Origin: Nitrospinota bacterium
GTDB lineage: Bacteria > Nitrospinota_A > UBA7883 > JACRLM01
Direction: 5' to 3'
Assembly: GCA_015231995.1 (NCBI GenBank)
Contig: JADGAO010000155.1
Location: forward strand, 1 to 8,176
DNA: 8,176 nt
Each line of letters opens with the position of its first letter. Position 1 is the stretch's first letter. Below the pieces are notes generated by a model. The model had not been told where the DNA came from, searched no databases, and saw only the letters and a program-made list of their open reading frames with translations. The position numbers and the translations under genes are program-made. Of the stretch, positions 1 to 6,315 are shown in pieces.

Positions 1-1521
1 AAACTTTTCGAGGGGCAGAAGTTCAAAGTGATGACGCTGGAGAACCTGCTCAAGGGCGAGAAGACGGTCTCTATTTACAGGCAAGGCGCGTTCGTTGACC
101 TTTGCAGAGGCCCGCACATCGAAAAAACGTCGCAGATAAAAGCGTTCCGTTTGAACAAGCTCTCCGGTAGCTACTGGCTTGGCGACGCGAAAAACGAGCC
201 TTTGCAAAGGGTCTACGGCCTCTGTTTCTCCACGAAAGATGAACTTGTCAATTACGAGAAGATGATCGAGGAGGCGAAAAAACGCGACCATCGTCTGATC
301 GCCAAACAGCAGAAGCTGTTCACATGGCGGGAGGAAGGGCCGGGTTTTCCGTTCATGCTTCCGAAAGGCCGGACGCTTTTCAACCTGCTCGTCGAGTATA
401 ACCGCAGGAAGAACGCCGCGCGTGGATATGTGGAGATAGCCACGCCGCAGATGCTCATCGAGGATTTGTGGAAGATTTCGGGCCACGCGGACTACTACCG
501 CGACAACATGTATTTCTCCACCGTTGACGAGCGGTTGTACGCCATTAAACCTATGAACTGCCCCGGCGCGATGCTTTTGTATAAAGAGGAACGTAAGTCG
601 TACCGTGAGTTCCCTCTGCGCGTGGCGGAGTTCGGGCTGGTGCATAGGCACGAGCTTTCCGGCGTTTTGCACGGGATGTTCCGCGTGCGCGCCTTCACGC
701 AGGACGACGCGCATGTCTATTGCTCGATGGAAGGCCTCAAGGCGGAAATCAAGGACATCGTGGACTACACGCTGGAAGTGTACAAAGACTTCGGGTTCAA
801 CGATTTCGTCATCTACGTCTCCACAAGGCCGGAGAAGGCCATCGGCGACCCGGAGGTGTGGGAACGCGCCACGGCGATGCTCAAAGAGTCGCTGGATGAG
901 AAGGGGATCGCTTACAAGATCAAGGAAGGCGAAGGCGCGTTCTACGGGCCGAAGATTGAGTTCAACGTCAAAGACTGCATCGGGCGGCAGTGGCAGTTGG
1001 GCACGGCGCAGGTTGATTTCTTTTTGCCGGAGCGTTTCGGATTGGAGTATATCGGGGCCGACGGAGCCAACCACAGACCGGCGATGGTGCATCGCGCCAT
1101 ATTCGGGTCGTTGGAGAGGTTCATCGGCATTTTGATAGAGCATACGATGGGCGCGTTCCCCGTGTGGCTTGCGCCGCTTCAGGTAAAGGTTCTGCCGATA
1201 ACCGATCTACAGAACGACTACGCCAAATCGTTGTTGAAAAGCCTTATAGCCGCCGGAGTGCGCGCGGAGATTGACGACTCCAGCGAGCGCGTGCAGAAAA
1301 AAATCAGAAACGCGCAGTTGGAAAAAACGCCGTACATGCTCGTCATCGGCGCGAGGGAGGCGGAGGCTGGGAAAGCGGCTGTGCGCCTGCGCACCGGGAT
1401 TGACCTGGGCGCGATGACGCTGGATGAATTTTTGCAAGGGCTTCACGCTGTGGAGTCCGCCCGCTCCAACGAGCTGTGGCCGGGCCTGCAGGACAAGGGC
1501 GGCGATATACCGGCGCAATAG
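1..1521 (+). CDS. thrS: threonyl-tRNA synthetase, 5'-truncated by window edge
   Basis: Charges tRNA(Thr) with threonine in the cytoplasm (class II aaRS). The frame is open from base 1, so the 506 residues seen are the C-terminal part. The TGS domain and the first half of the editing domain lie outside the window. Seen, in fragment numbering: the end of the SAD editing domain with DLCRGPH (C35, H39); motif 1 around residues 120-142; NCPG (C187), motif 2 and TQDDAH (H238), then motif 3 VHRAIFGS (H364); and the anticodon-binding domain from about residue 385. The spacings C187-H238 (51) and H238-H364 (126) equal those of the zinc ligands C334, H385 and H511 of E. coli ThrRS. The implied offset of 147 also places C35 and H39 on the editing residues C182 and H186. 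Catalysis and editing therefore look intact. The C-terminus has a short extra tail ending in DIPAQ. yajQ follows, not the common infC. Confidence 0.97.
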   Translation, partial: KLFEGQKFKVMTLENLLKGEKTVSIYRQGAFVDLCRGPHIEKTSQIKAFRLNKLSGSYWLGDAKNEPLQRVYGLCFSTKDELVNYEKMIEEAKKRDHRLIAKQQKLFTWREEGPGFPFMLPKGRTLFNLLVEYNRRKNAARGYVEIATPQMLIEDLWKISGHADYYRDNMYFSTVDERLYAIKPMNCPGAMLLYKEERKSYREFPLRVAEFGLVHRHELSGVLHGMFRVRAFTQDDAHVYCSMEGLKAEIKDIVDYTLEVYKDFGFNDFVIYVSTRPEKAIGDPEVWERATAMLKESLDEKGIAYKIKEGEGAFYGPKIEFNVKDCIGRQWQLGTAQVDFFLPERFGLEYIGADGANHRPAMVHRAIFGSLERFIGILIEHTMGAFPVWLAPLQVKVLPITDLQNDYAKSLLKSLIAAGVRAEIDDSSERVQKKIRNAQLEKTPYMLVIGAREAEAGKAAVRLRTGIDLGAMTLDEFLQGLHAVESARSNELWPGLQDKGGDIPAQ

Positions 1522-1522
1522 G

Positions 1523-1551
1523 TTGGCTCTGTTTATCGCCCGACATTATAT
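1523..1551 (+). promoter_or_regulatory. weak candidate promoter before yajQ
   Basis: In the 71-bp thrS-yajQ gap, TTGGCT (1523-1528) and TTATAT (1546-1551) are 17 bp apart. An alternative -10 is CATTAT at 1544-1549. The matches to the sigma-70 consensus are only partial. yajQ may instead be read through from thrS, because no terminator hairpin is visible between the two genes. Confidence 0.25.
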
Positions 1552-1578
1552 GACAAAAATACGCCCTGTGTGGACAAT

Positions 1579-1585
1579 AGGAGGT
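1579..1585 (+). promoter_or_regulatory. strong Shine-Dalgarno of yajQ
   Basis: AGGAGGT, nearly fully complementary to the 16S rRNA 3' end, ends about 7 nt before the ATG at 1593. It fixes the yajQ start and is the strongest ribosome-binding site in the window, which suggests efficient translation. Confidence 0.85.
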
Positions 1586-1592
1586 AACAAGG

Positions 1593-2090
1593 ATGTCCAA
1601 AGATAGTTCGTTCGACATAGTCTGCAAGGTGGATTTGATGGAGGTTACAAACGCCATCAATCAGGTTATGGCGGAGATCAAACAGAGGTTCGACTTCAAG
1701 GGATCGAAAGCGGAGGTGACGCTGGATCAGAAGGAAAACTCCATCCCGATATTGGCCGACAGCGAGCCGCAGTTGAAAACTGTGTTGGACATATTGCAGT
1801 CCAAACTGGTCAAACGCGGGATATCGCTCAAGGCTCTCGAATACGGAACGGTGGAAAAAGCCTCCGGCGATATGGCGCGTCAGACGGTTAAACTTCAACA
1901 GGGCATTCCATCCGAAAAGGCTAAAGAGATAGTCAAATTCATAAAGGGAATGAAGCTCAAGGTGCAGGCCTCGATACAGGACGACCAGGTGCGCGTGACC
2001 GGCAAGAACAAAGACGACCTGCAGGATGTGATGGCGGCGTTGAAGAAAGAGGAACTTGATATCGCCATGCAGTTCACGAATTACAGGTGA
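1593..2090 (+). CDS. yajQ: YajQ family nucleotide-binding protein (UPF0234)
   Basis: A small cytoplasmic protein of 165 aa, the usual length for YajQ. The family folds as two ferredoxin-like domains and binds nucleotides or RNA. In Xanthomonas a member is a cyclic-di-GMP effector, but in most bacteria the role is not settled. Visible family hallmarks are the N-terminal SSFDIVCKVD, the RFDFKGSK segment near residue 30, the central QGI..EKAKEIVKFIK block (about 106-120), KVQASIQDDQVRVTGK (about 123-138), and the closing DLQDVMAAL...Q.TNYR. No signal peptide or membrane segment is seen. The start is set by an AGGAGGT ribosome-binding site. It lies between thrS and the aspS operon with gaps on both sides, so it may be its own transcription unit or the tail of the thrS unit. 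Confidence 0.95.
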   Translation: MSKDSSFDIVCKVDLMEVTNAINQVMAEIKQRFDFKGSKAEVTLDQKENSIPILADSEPQLKTVLDILQSKLVKRGISLKALEYGTVEKASGDMARQTVKLQQGIPSEKAKEIVKFIKGMKLKVQASIQDDQVRVTGKNKDDLQDVMAALKKEELDIAMQFTNYR

Positions 2091-2167
2091 AGTGAGCGCG
2101 TGAGCGAAAAGTTTGCATAACCAGGCGATTTCAAGTGTGTGTCAGCCTGAAGGAGCTTTGCGACTGT

Positions 2168-2253
2168 TGTCATCCTGAGGGAGTCTTCGACCGAAGGATC
2201 AAAGTAGAATAAATTATTCTTCAGATAGATTCTTCGCGTTGCTCAGAATGACA
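2168..2253. repeat. 86-bp imperfect palindrome, MITE/REP-like intergenic element
   Basis: The ends are inverted copies: TGTCATCCTGAG (2168-2179) matches the reverse complement of CTCAGAATGACA (2242-2253) at 11 of 12 positions. Further in, CGAAGGATC on the left pairs with GATTCTTCG on the right (8 of 9). The centre, 2206-2220, is a perfect palindrome with 7-bp arms (AGAATAA, one base, TTATTCT). The left arm also holds a mini-hairpin, CTTCG-AC-CGAAG. There is no ORF and no transposase. The end sequence resembles the interspersed TGTCATTCTGAG elements common in environmental bacterial genomes (from memory, not searched). Transcribed from yajQ, it would form a long hairpin that could stabilise the mRNA end or stop transcription, but it lacks a clear T-run. 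Target-site duplications are not obvious. Confidence 0.75.
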
Positions 2254-2268
2254 ATGATATGTGATGCA

Positions 2269-2307
2269 GGGGCTACCCTCCGGGCCTCACTATGCCCCAC
2301 AAGGTGG
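2269..2307. other. short GC-rich structured patch upstream of aspS
   Basis: GGGGC (2269-2273) and GCCCC (2294-2298) can pair around a 20-nt loop that contains CCC-TCC-GGG. A second small hairpin, CCAC-AAG-GTGG, follows at 2297-2307. The two stems compete for 2297-2298. The patch could be a second interspersed repeat fragment or part of an untranslated leader. No riboswitch or T-box core could be recognised. Confidence 0.3.
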
Positions 2308-2314
2308 AACGCCT

Positions 2315-2343
2315 TTTATTCTCCACCCGCATTGTGCTATAAA
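2315..2343 (+). promoter_or_regulatory. candidate promoter of the aspS-gltX-thyX operon
   Basis: TATAAA (2338-2343) is a good -10 candidate. The TTTATT at 2315-2320, 17 bp upstream, is a poor -35. It lies 29 bp before the aspS ATG, after the palindromic element, which suits an operon promoter with a very short leader. The aspS ribosome-binding site GGAG (2360-2363) follows. Confidence 0.4.
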
Positions 2344-2372
2344 ATTAACCTTTTCCAACGGAGCTATTCCCG

Positions 2373-4148
2373 ATGTCTCACTCTGAAAGCATACGCCGGA
2401 CGCGCAACTGCGGCGAACTTCGCGCAGGCCACGTCGGCGAGACTGTTACGCTAGTCGGCTGGGCCAGAAAACGCAGGGATCACGGCGGCCTTGTTTTTGT
2501 TGATTTGTGGGATCGCCACGGCATAACCCAAATCGTCCTCAACCCGGAGATAGACGCCTCTGCGCATGAGCTGGCGCATTCCGTCCGGGCCGAATTCGTG
2601 CTTGGCGTCAAAGGCGCCGTCCGGGCGCGCCCCGAAGGCACTGCCAACGCAAAAATGTCCACGGGCGACGTGGAAGTGTACGTTGATAAGGCCTGGATAT
2701 TGAATACGTCCAAAACCCCGCCATTCGTCATCGAAGCGGACGAAACGCCGAACGAATCCGTGCGGCTCAAATACCGATATCTGGACATGCGGCGCGGGCC
2801 TCTGCTCAACAACCTCATCCTGCGCGGCAAGATAACAACCGCTGTTCGGGTGTATCTGGAGACGCAGGGCTTCACCGAAGTGGAAACGCCGATGCTCACC
2901 CGGAGCACTCCAGAGGGCGCGCGCGATTTCCTCGTCCCCAGCAGGCTCACGCCCGGCGCATGGTTCGCCCTGCCCCAGTCGCCTCAGCTGTTCAAACAAC
3001 TGCTCATGGTGGCGGGGTTGGACAGGTATTACCAGATAACCAAATGTTTCCGCGACGAAGACCTTCGCGCCGACCGCCAGCCGGAATTCACGCAGATAGA
3101 TATGGAGATGTCGTTCATTGACGAGGCGATGGTGCGGGAAATCTGCGAAGGGATGATCGCCAGGATATTCGAACTGGCTGGCAAAAAAATCCAGACCCCG
3201 TTCCCCATCATGACCTATGCCGACGCGATGGAAAAATACGGCTCCGACAAACCGGACATACGGTTCGGCCTGAAAATATCCGATGTGTCCGGCCCGGTGG
3301 ACAAGTCGGAGTTCAAGGCGCTCAAGGAGACGCTCGATTCCGGCGGGACGGTTCGCGCCGTTGCCGTTACGGGCGGGGCGGCGTTTTCGCGCAAGGAGAT
3401 TGACGATCTTATAGAGGAGGCCAAAACCCACGGCGCCAAAGGGCTTGCGTGGATAAAAGTCACCGCCGAAGGTTATCAATCGTCCATCACAAAGTTCTTC
3501 AGCAAAGAGATTCTCGACGAGATATCCGCCATCGCCGAGGCGAAGGTTGGCGACCTGCTCATCTTCGTCGCCGACAGCAAGAAAGTGGCGCTGGATTGTC
3601 TTGGCAGGTTGCGTTTAAGCCTCGCAAGAAAACTCGGAATGATTGACGACTCGAAGTTCGCGTTCACATGGGTGGCGGAATTCCCGCTTCTCGATTACGA
3701 CGCGGAAGAAAAAAGATATGTGGCTATGCATCACCCGTTCACGGCTCCGGTGGCAGAGGATGTGCCGTTGTTCGACACCGACCCGCTCAAAATTCGCGCC
3801 CGCGCATACGATCTTGCGCTTAACGGGGTGGAGATAGGCGGAGGCTCGATTCGTATCCATGACCGCTCCGTACAAAACAGGATGTTCGCGGCGCTTGGAA
3901 TGAGTGATGAAGAGGCTCGCGGCAAGTTCGGATTCCTGCTCGACGCTCTGGAGTTCGGCGCGCCGCCGCACGGTGGCATAGCGTTCGGGTTGGACAGGTT
4001 GATGACGATAATCAGCGGTTGCGAATCCATCCGCGACGTAATCGCGTTCCCCAAGACGCAAAAAGGTTTTTGCCCGCTTACGGAAGCCCCGGCGGAAGTT
4101 GATCAGAAGCAACTGCGCGAACTGGGCCTGAAAAAGGATTTGCGATGA
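2373..4148 (+). CDS. aspS: aspartyl-tRNA synthetase, bacterial type, probably non-discriminating (Asp/Asn)
   Basis: Joins aspartate to tRNA(Asp) and probably also to tRNA(Asn). At 591 aa it is the normal bacterial length. Order: OB-fold anticodon-binding domain (about 1-115), class II core with TPEGARDFLVPSR (179-191) and QSPQLFKQLLM (202-212), motif 2 FRDEDLRADRQPEFTQID (226-243), the GAD insert (about 300-430), and motif 3 GGIAFGLDRL (534-543). In the anticodon domain, KRRDHGG has H37 and RPEG has G89. These align with H31 and G82 of Pseudomonas aeruginosa AspRS, which mark the non-discriminating form; E. coli-type discriminating enzymes have Leu and Lys there. That implies a GatCAB amidotransferase elsewhere, which is inference. 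The ATG has GGAG 9 nt upstream and fits the family N-terminus (NCGELR..HVGETVTL.GW). The TGA overlaps the gltX ATG (ATGA), so the two are probably translationally coupled. Confidence 0.97.
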   Translation: MSHSESIRRTRNCGELRAGHVGETVTLVGWARKRRDHGGLVFVDLWDRHGITQIVLNPEIDASAHELAHSVRAEFVLGVKGAVRARPEGTANAKMSTGDVEVYVDKAWILNTSKTPPFVIEADETPNESVRLKYRYLDMRRGPLLNNLILRGKITTAVRVYLETQGFTEVETPMLTRSTPEGARDFLVPSRLTPGAWFALPQSPQLFKQLLMVAGLDRYYQITKCFRDEDLRADRQPEFTQIDMEMSFIDEAMVREICEGMIARIFELAGKKIQTPFPIMTYADAMEKYGSDKPDIRFGLKISDVSGPVDKSEFKALKETLDSGGTVRAVAVTGGAAFSRKEIDDLIEEAKTHGAKGLAWIKVTAEGYQSSITKFFSKEILDEISAIAEAKVGDLLIFVADSKKVALDCLGRLRLSLARKLGMIDDSKFAFTWVAEFPLLDYDAEEKRYVAMHHPFTAPVAEDVPLFDTDPLKIRARAYDLALNGVEIGGGSIRIHDRSVQNRMFAALGMSDEEARGKFGFLLDALEFGAPPHGGIAFGLDRLMTIISGCESIRDVIAFPKTQKGFCPLTEAPAEVDQKQLRELGLKKDLR

Positions 4149-5557
4149 CACAGGTTCGCACACGGTTCGCCCCAAGCCCCACGGGGTACCTTCACATCGG
4201 CGGGGCGCGCACGGCCATATTCAACTGGCTGTATGCGCGTCGGCACGGCGGCCAGTTCGTGTTGAGGATAGAAGACACCGACCTGGAGCGATCCACGGAA
4301 GACTCCATCCAGCAGATCATTGACGCGATGAACTGGCTGGGCATTGATTACGACGAAGGCCCGTTCCGCCAGATGGACAGGCAGGCGATATATAACGAAT
4401 ACATCGCAAAGCTGTTCGAGAAAAAACAGGCGTATCGTTGCGTCTGCTCTAAAGAAGAGTTGGACAGGAAACGCGAAGAGGCGCAGAAGGCCGGGAAAAA
4501 ACCGAAATACGACGGGACGTGCAGGGGTAAAAATATCCCCGCCGATTGCGGCCAGCCGTTCGTCGTCCGCATAGCCACGCCGGGAGGCGGGGTGACGCGG
4601 ATAGACGACATGTTGCGCGGAGTAATCGCCTTCGACAACGAAGAGCTTGACGACATGATCCTCGTTCGCACCGACGGCACGCCTACATATAATTTCTGCG
4701 TCGTGGTGGACGACGTGGACATGCGGATCAGCCACGTCATCCGTGGCGACGACCATCTGGCCAACACGCCGCGCCAGATGATTATCTACAACGCGCTGGG
4801 GCTTACCCCGCCGAAGTTCGCGCATGTCTCCATGATTCTCGGCAAAGACAAGGCGCGTCTCTCCAAACGGCACGGGGCCATGTCCGTGCTCGATTACCGC
4901 GAGAAAGGGATATTGCCCGACGCGATGGTCAACTATCTCACCCGGCTCGGCTGGAGCCACGGCGATAGTGAAGTCTTCACCAGAGACGAACTCAAATCGC
5001 TGTTCGACCTGGACGCGGTGGGCAAGTCCGCCGCATGTTTCGACGAGGACAAGCTGACGTGGATCAACGCGGAAAAGATCAAGACCGAATCGGAAGAGAC
5101 GCTCGCGCCGTTGGCGATGGAGTTTCTGTCGGCTAAAGGAATATCTGCGGATAAAGGCCAGGTGGTAAAAATACTTCCCATGCTTCGCCAACGCGCCCGC
5201 ACGGTTAAAGACCTGGCCGAAGGGATGCTCTGGTTTTTCGCGGATTCGGTTTCGTACGACCCGACTGCCGTGAAGCATCTGGCTCCGTCAATCGCGCCGG
5301 TTCTTTCCACGCTTGGCGACCGGCTGGAGAACGCCGATTTCGCGTCGCCGGAGTCGGTGGAGGCTGTGTTCAAGGCTCTGCTCGAAGAACGCGGGTTAAA
5401 GCTTAAAGACCTGGCGCAACCCGTCCGTGTGGCGTTGACCGGCGGGACGGTCAGCCCCGGCCTGTTCGAAATGATGATCGCGCTCGGAAAAGAAAAATGC
5501 GTGGAACGCATAAGGAAAGCGGCCCAGACAGCGCAGGCAGAAGGCGTGGCGAAGTGA
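4145..5557 (+). CDS. gltX: glutamyl-tRNA synthetase
   Basis: Attaches glutamate to tRNA(Glu), and in many bacteria without GlnRS also to tRNA(Gln). It is 470 aa, typical for the family. The class I Rossmann core has RFAPSPTGYLHIGGART, with the HIGH-type motif at 17-20, and a KMSKS-type loop ARLSKRHG (237-244). FVLRIEDTD is at 38-46, and the C-terminal half is the helical anticodon-binding domain ending near residue 470. The SWIM-type zinc insertion shows C99, C101 and C126 with E. coli-like spacing (CxC, then 24 residues to the next C), but residue 128, the fourth ligand (His) in E. coli, is Gly. Zinc binding is therefore doubtful. It starts on the ATGA that ends aspS, with AAGGA 6 nt upstream, and its own TGA overlaps the GTG of thyX. 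Whether it also charges tRNA(Gln) cannot be told from these residues. Confidence 0.96.
   Translation: MTQVRTRFAPSPTGYLHIGGARTAIFNWLYARRHGGQFVLRIEDTDLERSTEDSIQQIIDAMNWLGIDYDEGPFRQMDRQAIYNEYIAKLFEKKQAYRCVCSKEELDRKREEAQKAGKKPKYDGTCRGKNIPADCGQPFVVRIATPGGGVTRIDDMLRGVIAFDNEELDDMILVRTDGTPTYNFCVVVDDVDMRISHVIRGDDHLANTPRQMIIYNALGLTPPKFAHVSMILGKDKARLSKRHGAMSVLDYREKGILPDAMVNYLTRLGWSHGDSEVFTRDELKSLFDLDAVGKSAACFDEDKLTWINAEKIKTESEETLAPLAMEFLSAKGISADKGQVVKILPMLRQRARTVKDLAEGMLWFFADSVSYDPTAVKHLAPSIAPVLSTLGDRLENADFASPESVEAVFKALLEERGLKLKDLAQPVRVALTGGTVSPGLFEMMIALGKEKCVERIRKAAQTAQAEGVAK
5539..5544 (+). promoter_or_regulatory. ribosome-binding site deciding the GTG start of thyX
   Basis: AGAAGG lies inside the end of gltX, 9 nt before the GTG at 5554. 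It supports that start over the longer in-frame ATG at 5497, which would extend thyX 57 bases further into gltX with residues unlike the ThyX family. Confidence 0.6.
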
Positions 5558-6273
5558 GCGGCAATCAGACAAAACGCCCGATAAGCGAAGGCGCTGAAGC
5601 CGAGCTTAACAAGGTTTACAGCGTCCTCAATCACGGCGAAGTGGAGCTTGTGGACTATCTCGGCTCCGACTCCACAATCGCCCGCGCCGCACGCACCAGC
5701 TACCAGCGGAGCGATGGCAAAACCCCGGATGACGACCGGCGGCTCATCGCCCGGCTCTGGCGCGACAGACACACCTCGCCGTTCGAGATGGTGTCGCTCA
5801 CGTTCCGCATCCGCCTGCCGATTTTCGTCATGCGACAGCATGTGCGCCACAGGACGGCGTCGTTGAACGAATGGTCGTTCCGCTACACGGAATGCCCGGA
5901 GCTTTTCTACGTCCCAGCCGAAGACGACGTTCGAGGCCAGAGCAAAGACAACAAACAGATGAGCGCGGGCCATTTGTCGCCGGAAGATTCCGCCCTGGCA
6001 ATACGGCTCATCGCGGAGATCAACAAGGACTCGTTCGAGAAGTACAAGAAGCTGATCGAGATGGGCATGGCGCGGGAGCAGGCGCGGGTTGTCCTGCCGG
6101 TGTCGGCCTACACGCAGATCATCTGGAACATGGACATGCGCAACCTCCTTCACTACCTTAGCCTGCGGCTGGCCCCCGACGCTCAAAAAGAGATACGCGA
6201 ATACGCTCAGATTATCGCGGGTATAGTCGGCAGAGGCTGGCCTATGATATGGGATGCGTATAAGGCCCCCTGA
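5554..6273 (+). CDS. thyX: flavin-dependent thymidylate synthase ThyX
   Basis: Makes dTMP from dUMP using methylene-tetrahydrofolate, FAD and NADPH, releasing tetrahydrofolate rather than dihydrofolate. From the GTG start it is 239 aa, normal for the family. The signature RHR-x7-S is present: RHR at 98-100 and S108 in RHRTASLNEWS. HTSPFE is at 73-78, EQARVVLP (175-182) carries the expected dUMP-site Arg, and NMDMRNLLHYLSLR (192-205) is the conserved C-terminal block. The preferred start GTG overlaps the gltX stop (GTGA) and has AGAAGG upstream. This repeats the 4-nt overlap at the aspS-gltX junction, so the three genes very probably form one transcript. The last codons (KAP-stop) run into a GC-rich hairpin whose left arm contains the T of the stop codon. 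Its presence suggests the cell relies on ThyX instead of ThyA, although a thyA elsewhere cannot be excluded. Confidence 0.96.
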   Translation: MSGNQTKRPISEGAEAELNKVYSVLNHGEVELVDYLGSDSTIARAARTSYQRSDGKTPDDDRRLIARLWRDRHTSPFEMVSLTFRIRLPIFVMRQHVRHRTASLNEWSFRYTECPELFYVPAEDDVRGQSKDNKQMSAGHLSPEDSALAIRLIAEINKDSFEKYKKLIEMGMAREQARVVLPVSAYTQIIWNMDMRNLLHYLSLRLAPDAQKEIREYAQIIAGIVGRGWPMIWDAYKAP

Positions 6274-6310
6274 CAAGGGGGCGGTGAGCGATAGCGAACG
6301 GGGGTTTCCC
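6265..6310. repeat. GC-rich hairpin plus repeat-like tail between convergent genes
   Basis: GCCCCCT-GACA-AGGGGGC (6265-6282) is a perfect 7-bp stem with a 4-nt loop. It covers the last base before the thyX Pro codon and the stop codon. It is followed by GGTGAGCGATAGCGAACG and by GGGGGTTTCCC at 6300-6310. This C-run/G-run hairpin with a GTGAGCGA tail looks like a dispersed intergenic palindrome. Since it sits between convergent genes it could act as a two-way transcription barrier, but neither side has the T-run of an intrinsic terminator. Confidence 0.55.
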
Positions 6311-6315
6311 GATCC

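Noticed and set aside
28..33. GTG/ATG near base 28 as the thrS start
   Set aside because: The frame is open from base 1, and the residue offset shows about 147 residues of ThrRS are missing upstream.
2239..2454. 71-codon + strand frame running from the palindrome into aspS
   Set aside because: It starts inside the repeat, overlaps the aspS start in another frame and resembles no known protein.
2451..3479. Long - strand open frame of 342 codons opposite aspS
   Set aside because: It is fully antisense to a clear AspRS, its translation has no recognisable domain, and its composition is what GC-rich codon bias yields on the reverse strand.
5497..5556. ATG at 5497 as thyX start
   Set aside because: It would add 19 basic residues inside gltX that do not resemble the ThyX N-terminus. 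GTG at 5554 has a ribosome-binding site and the same 4-nt overlap as the neighbouring junction.
4103..6276. Long - strand open frames (4103-5278 and 4933-6276) opposite gltX and thyX
   Set aside because: They are shadows of well-supported genes. The second spans the gltX-thyX junction without any domain, and both are rich in Arg, His and Ser as antisense translations usually are.
6265..6282. Intrinsic terminator for thyX or mfnF
   Set aside because: The hairpin is strong but is followed by GGTGAGCG on one strand and CTTATACG on the other, with no T-run, so I list it as a repeat/hairpin only.
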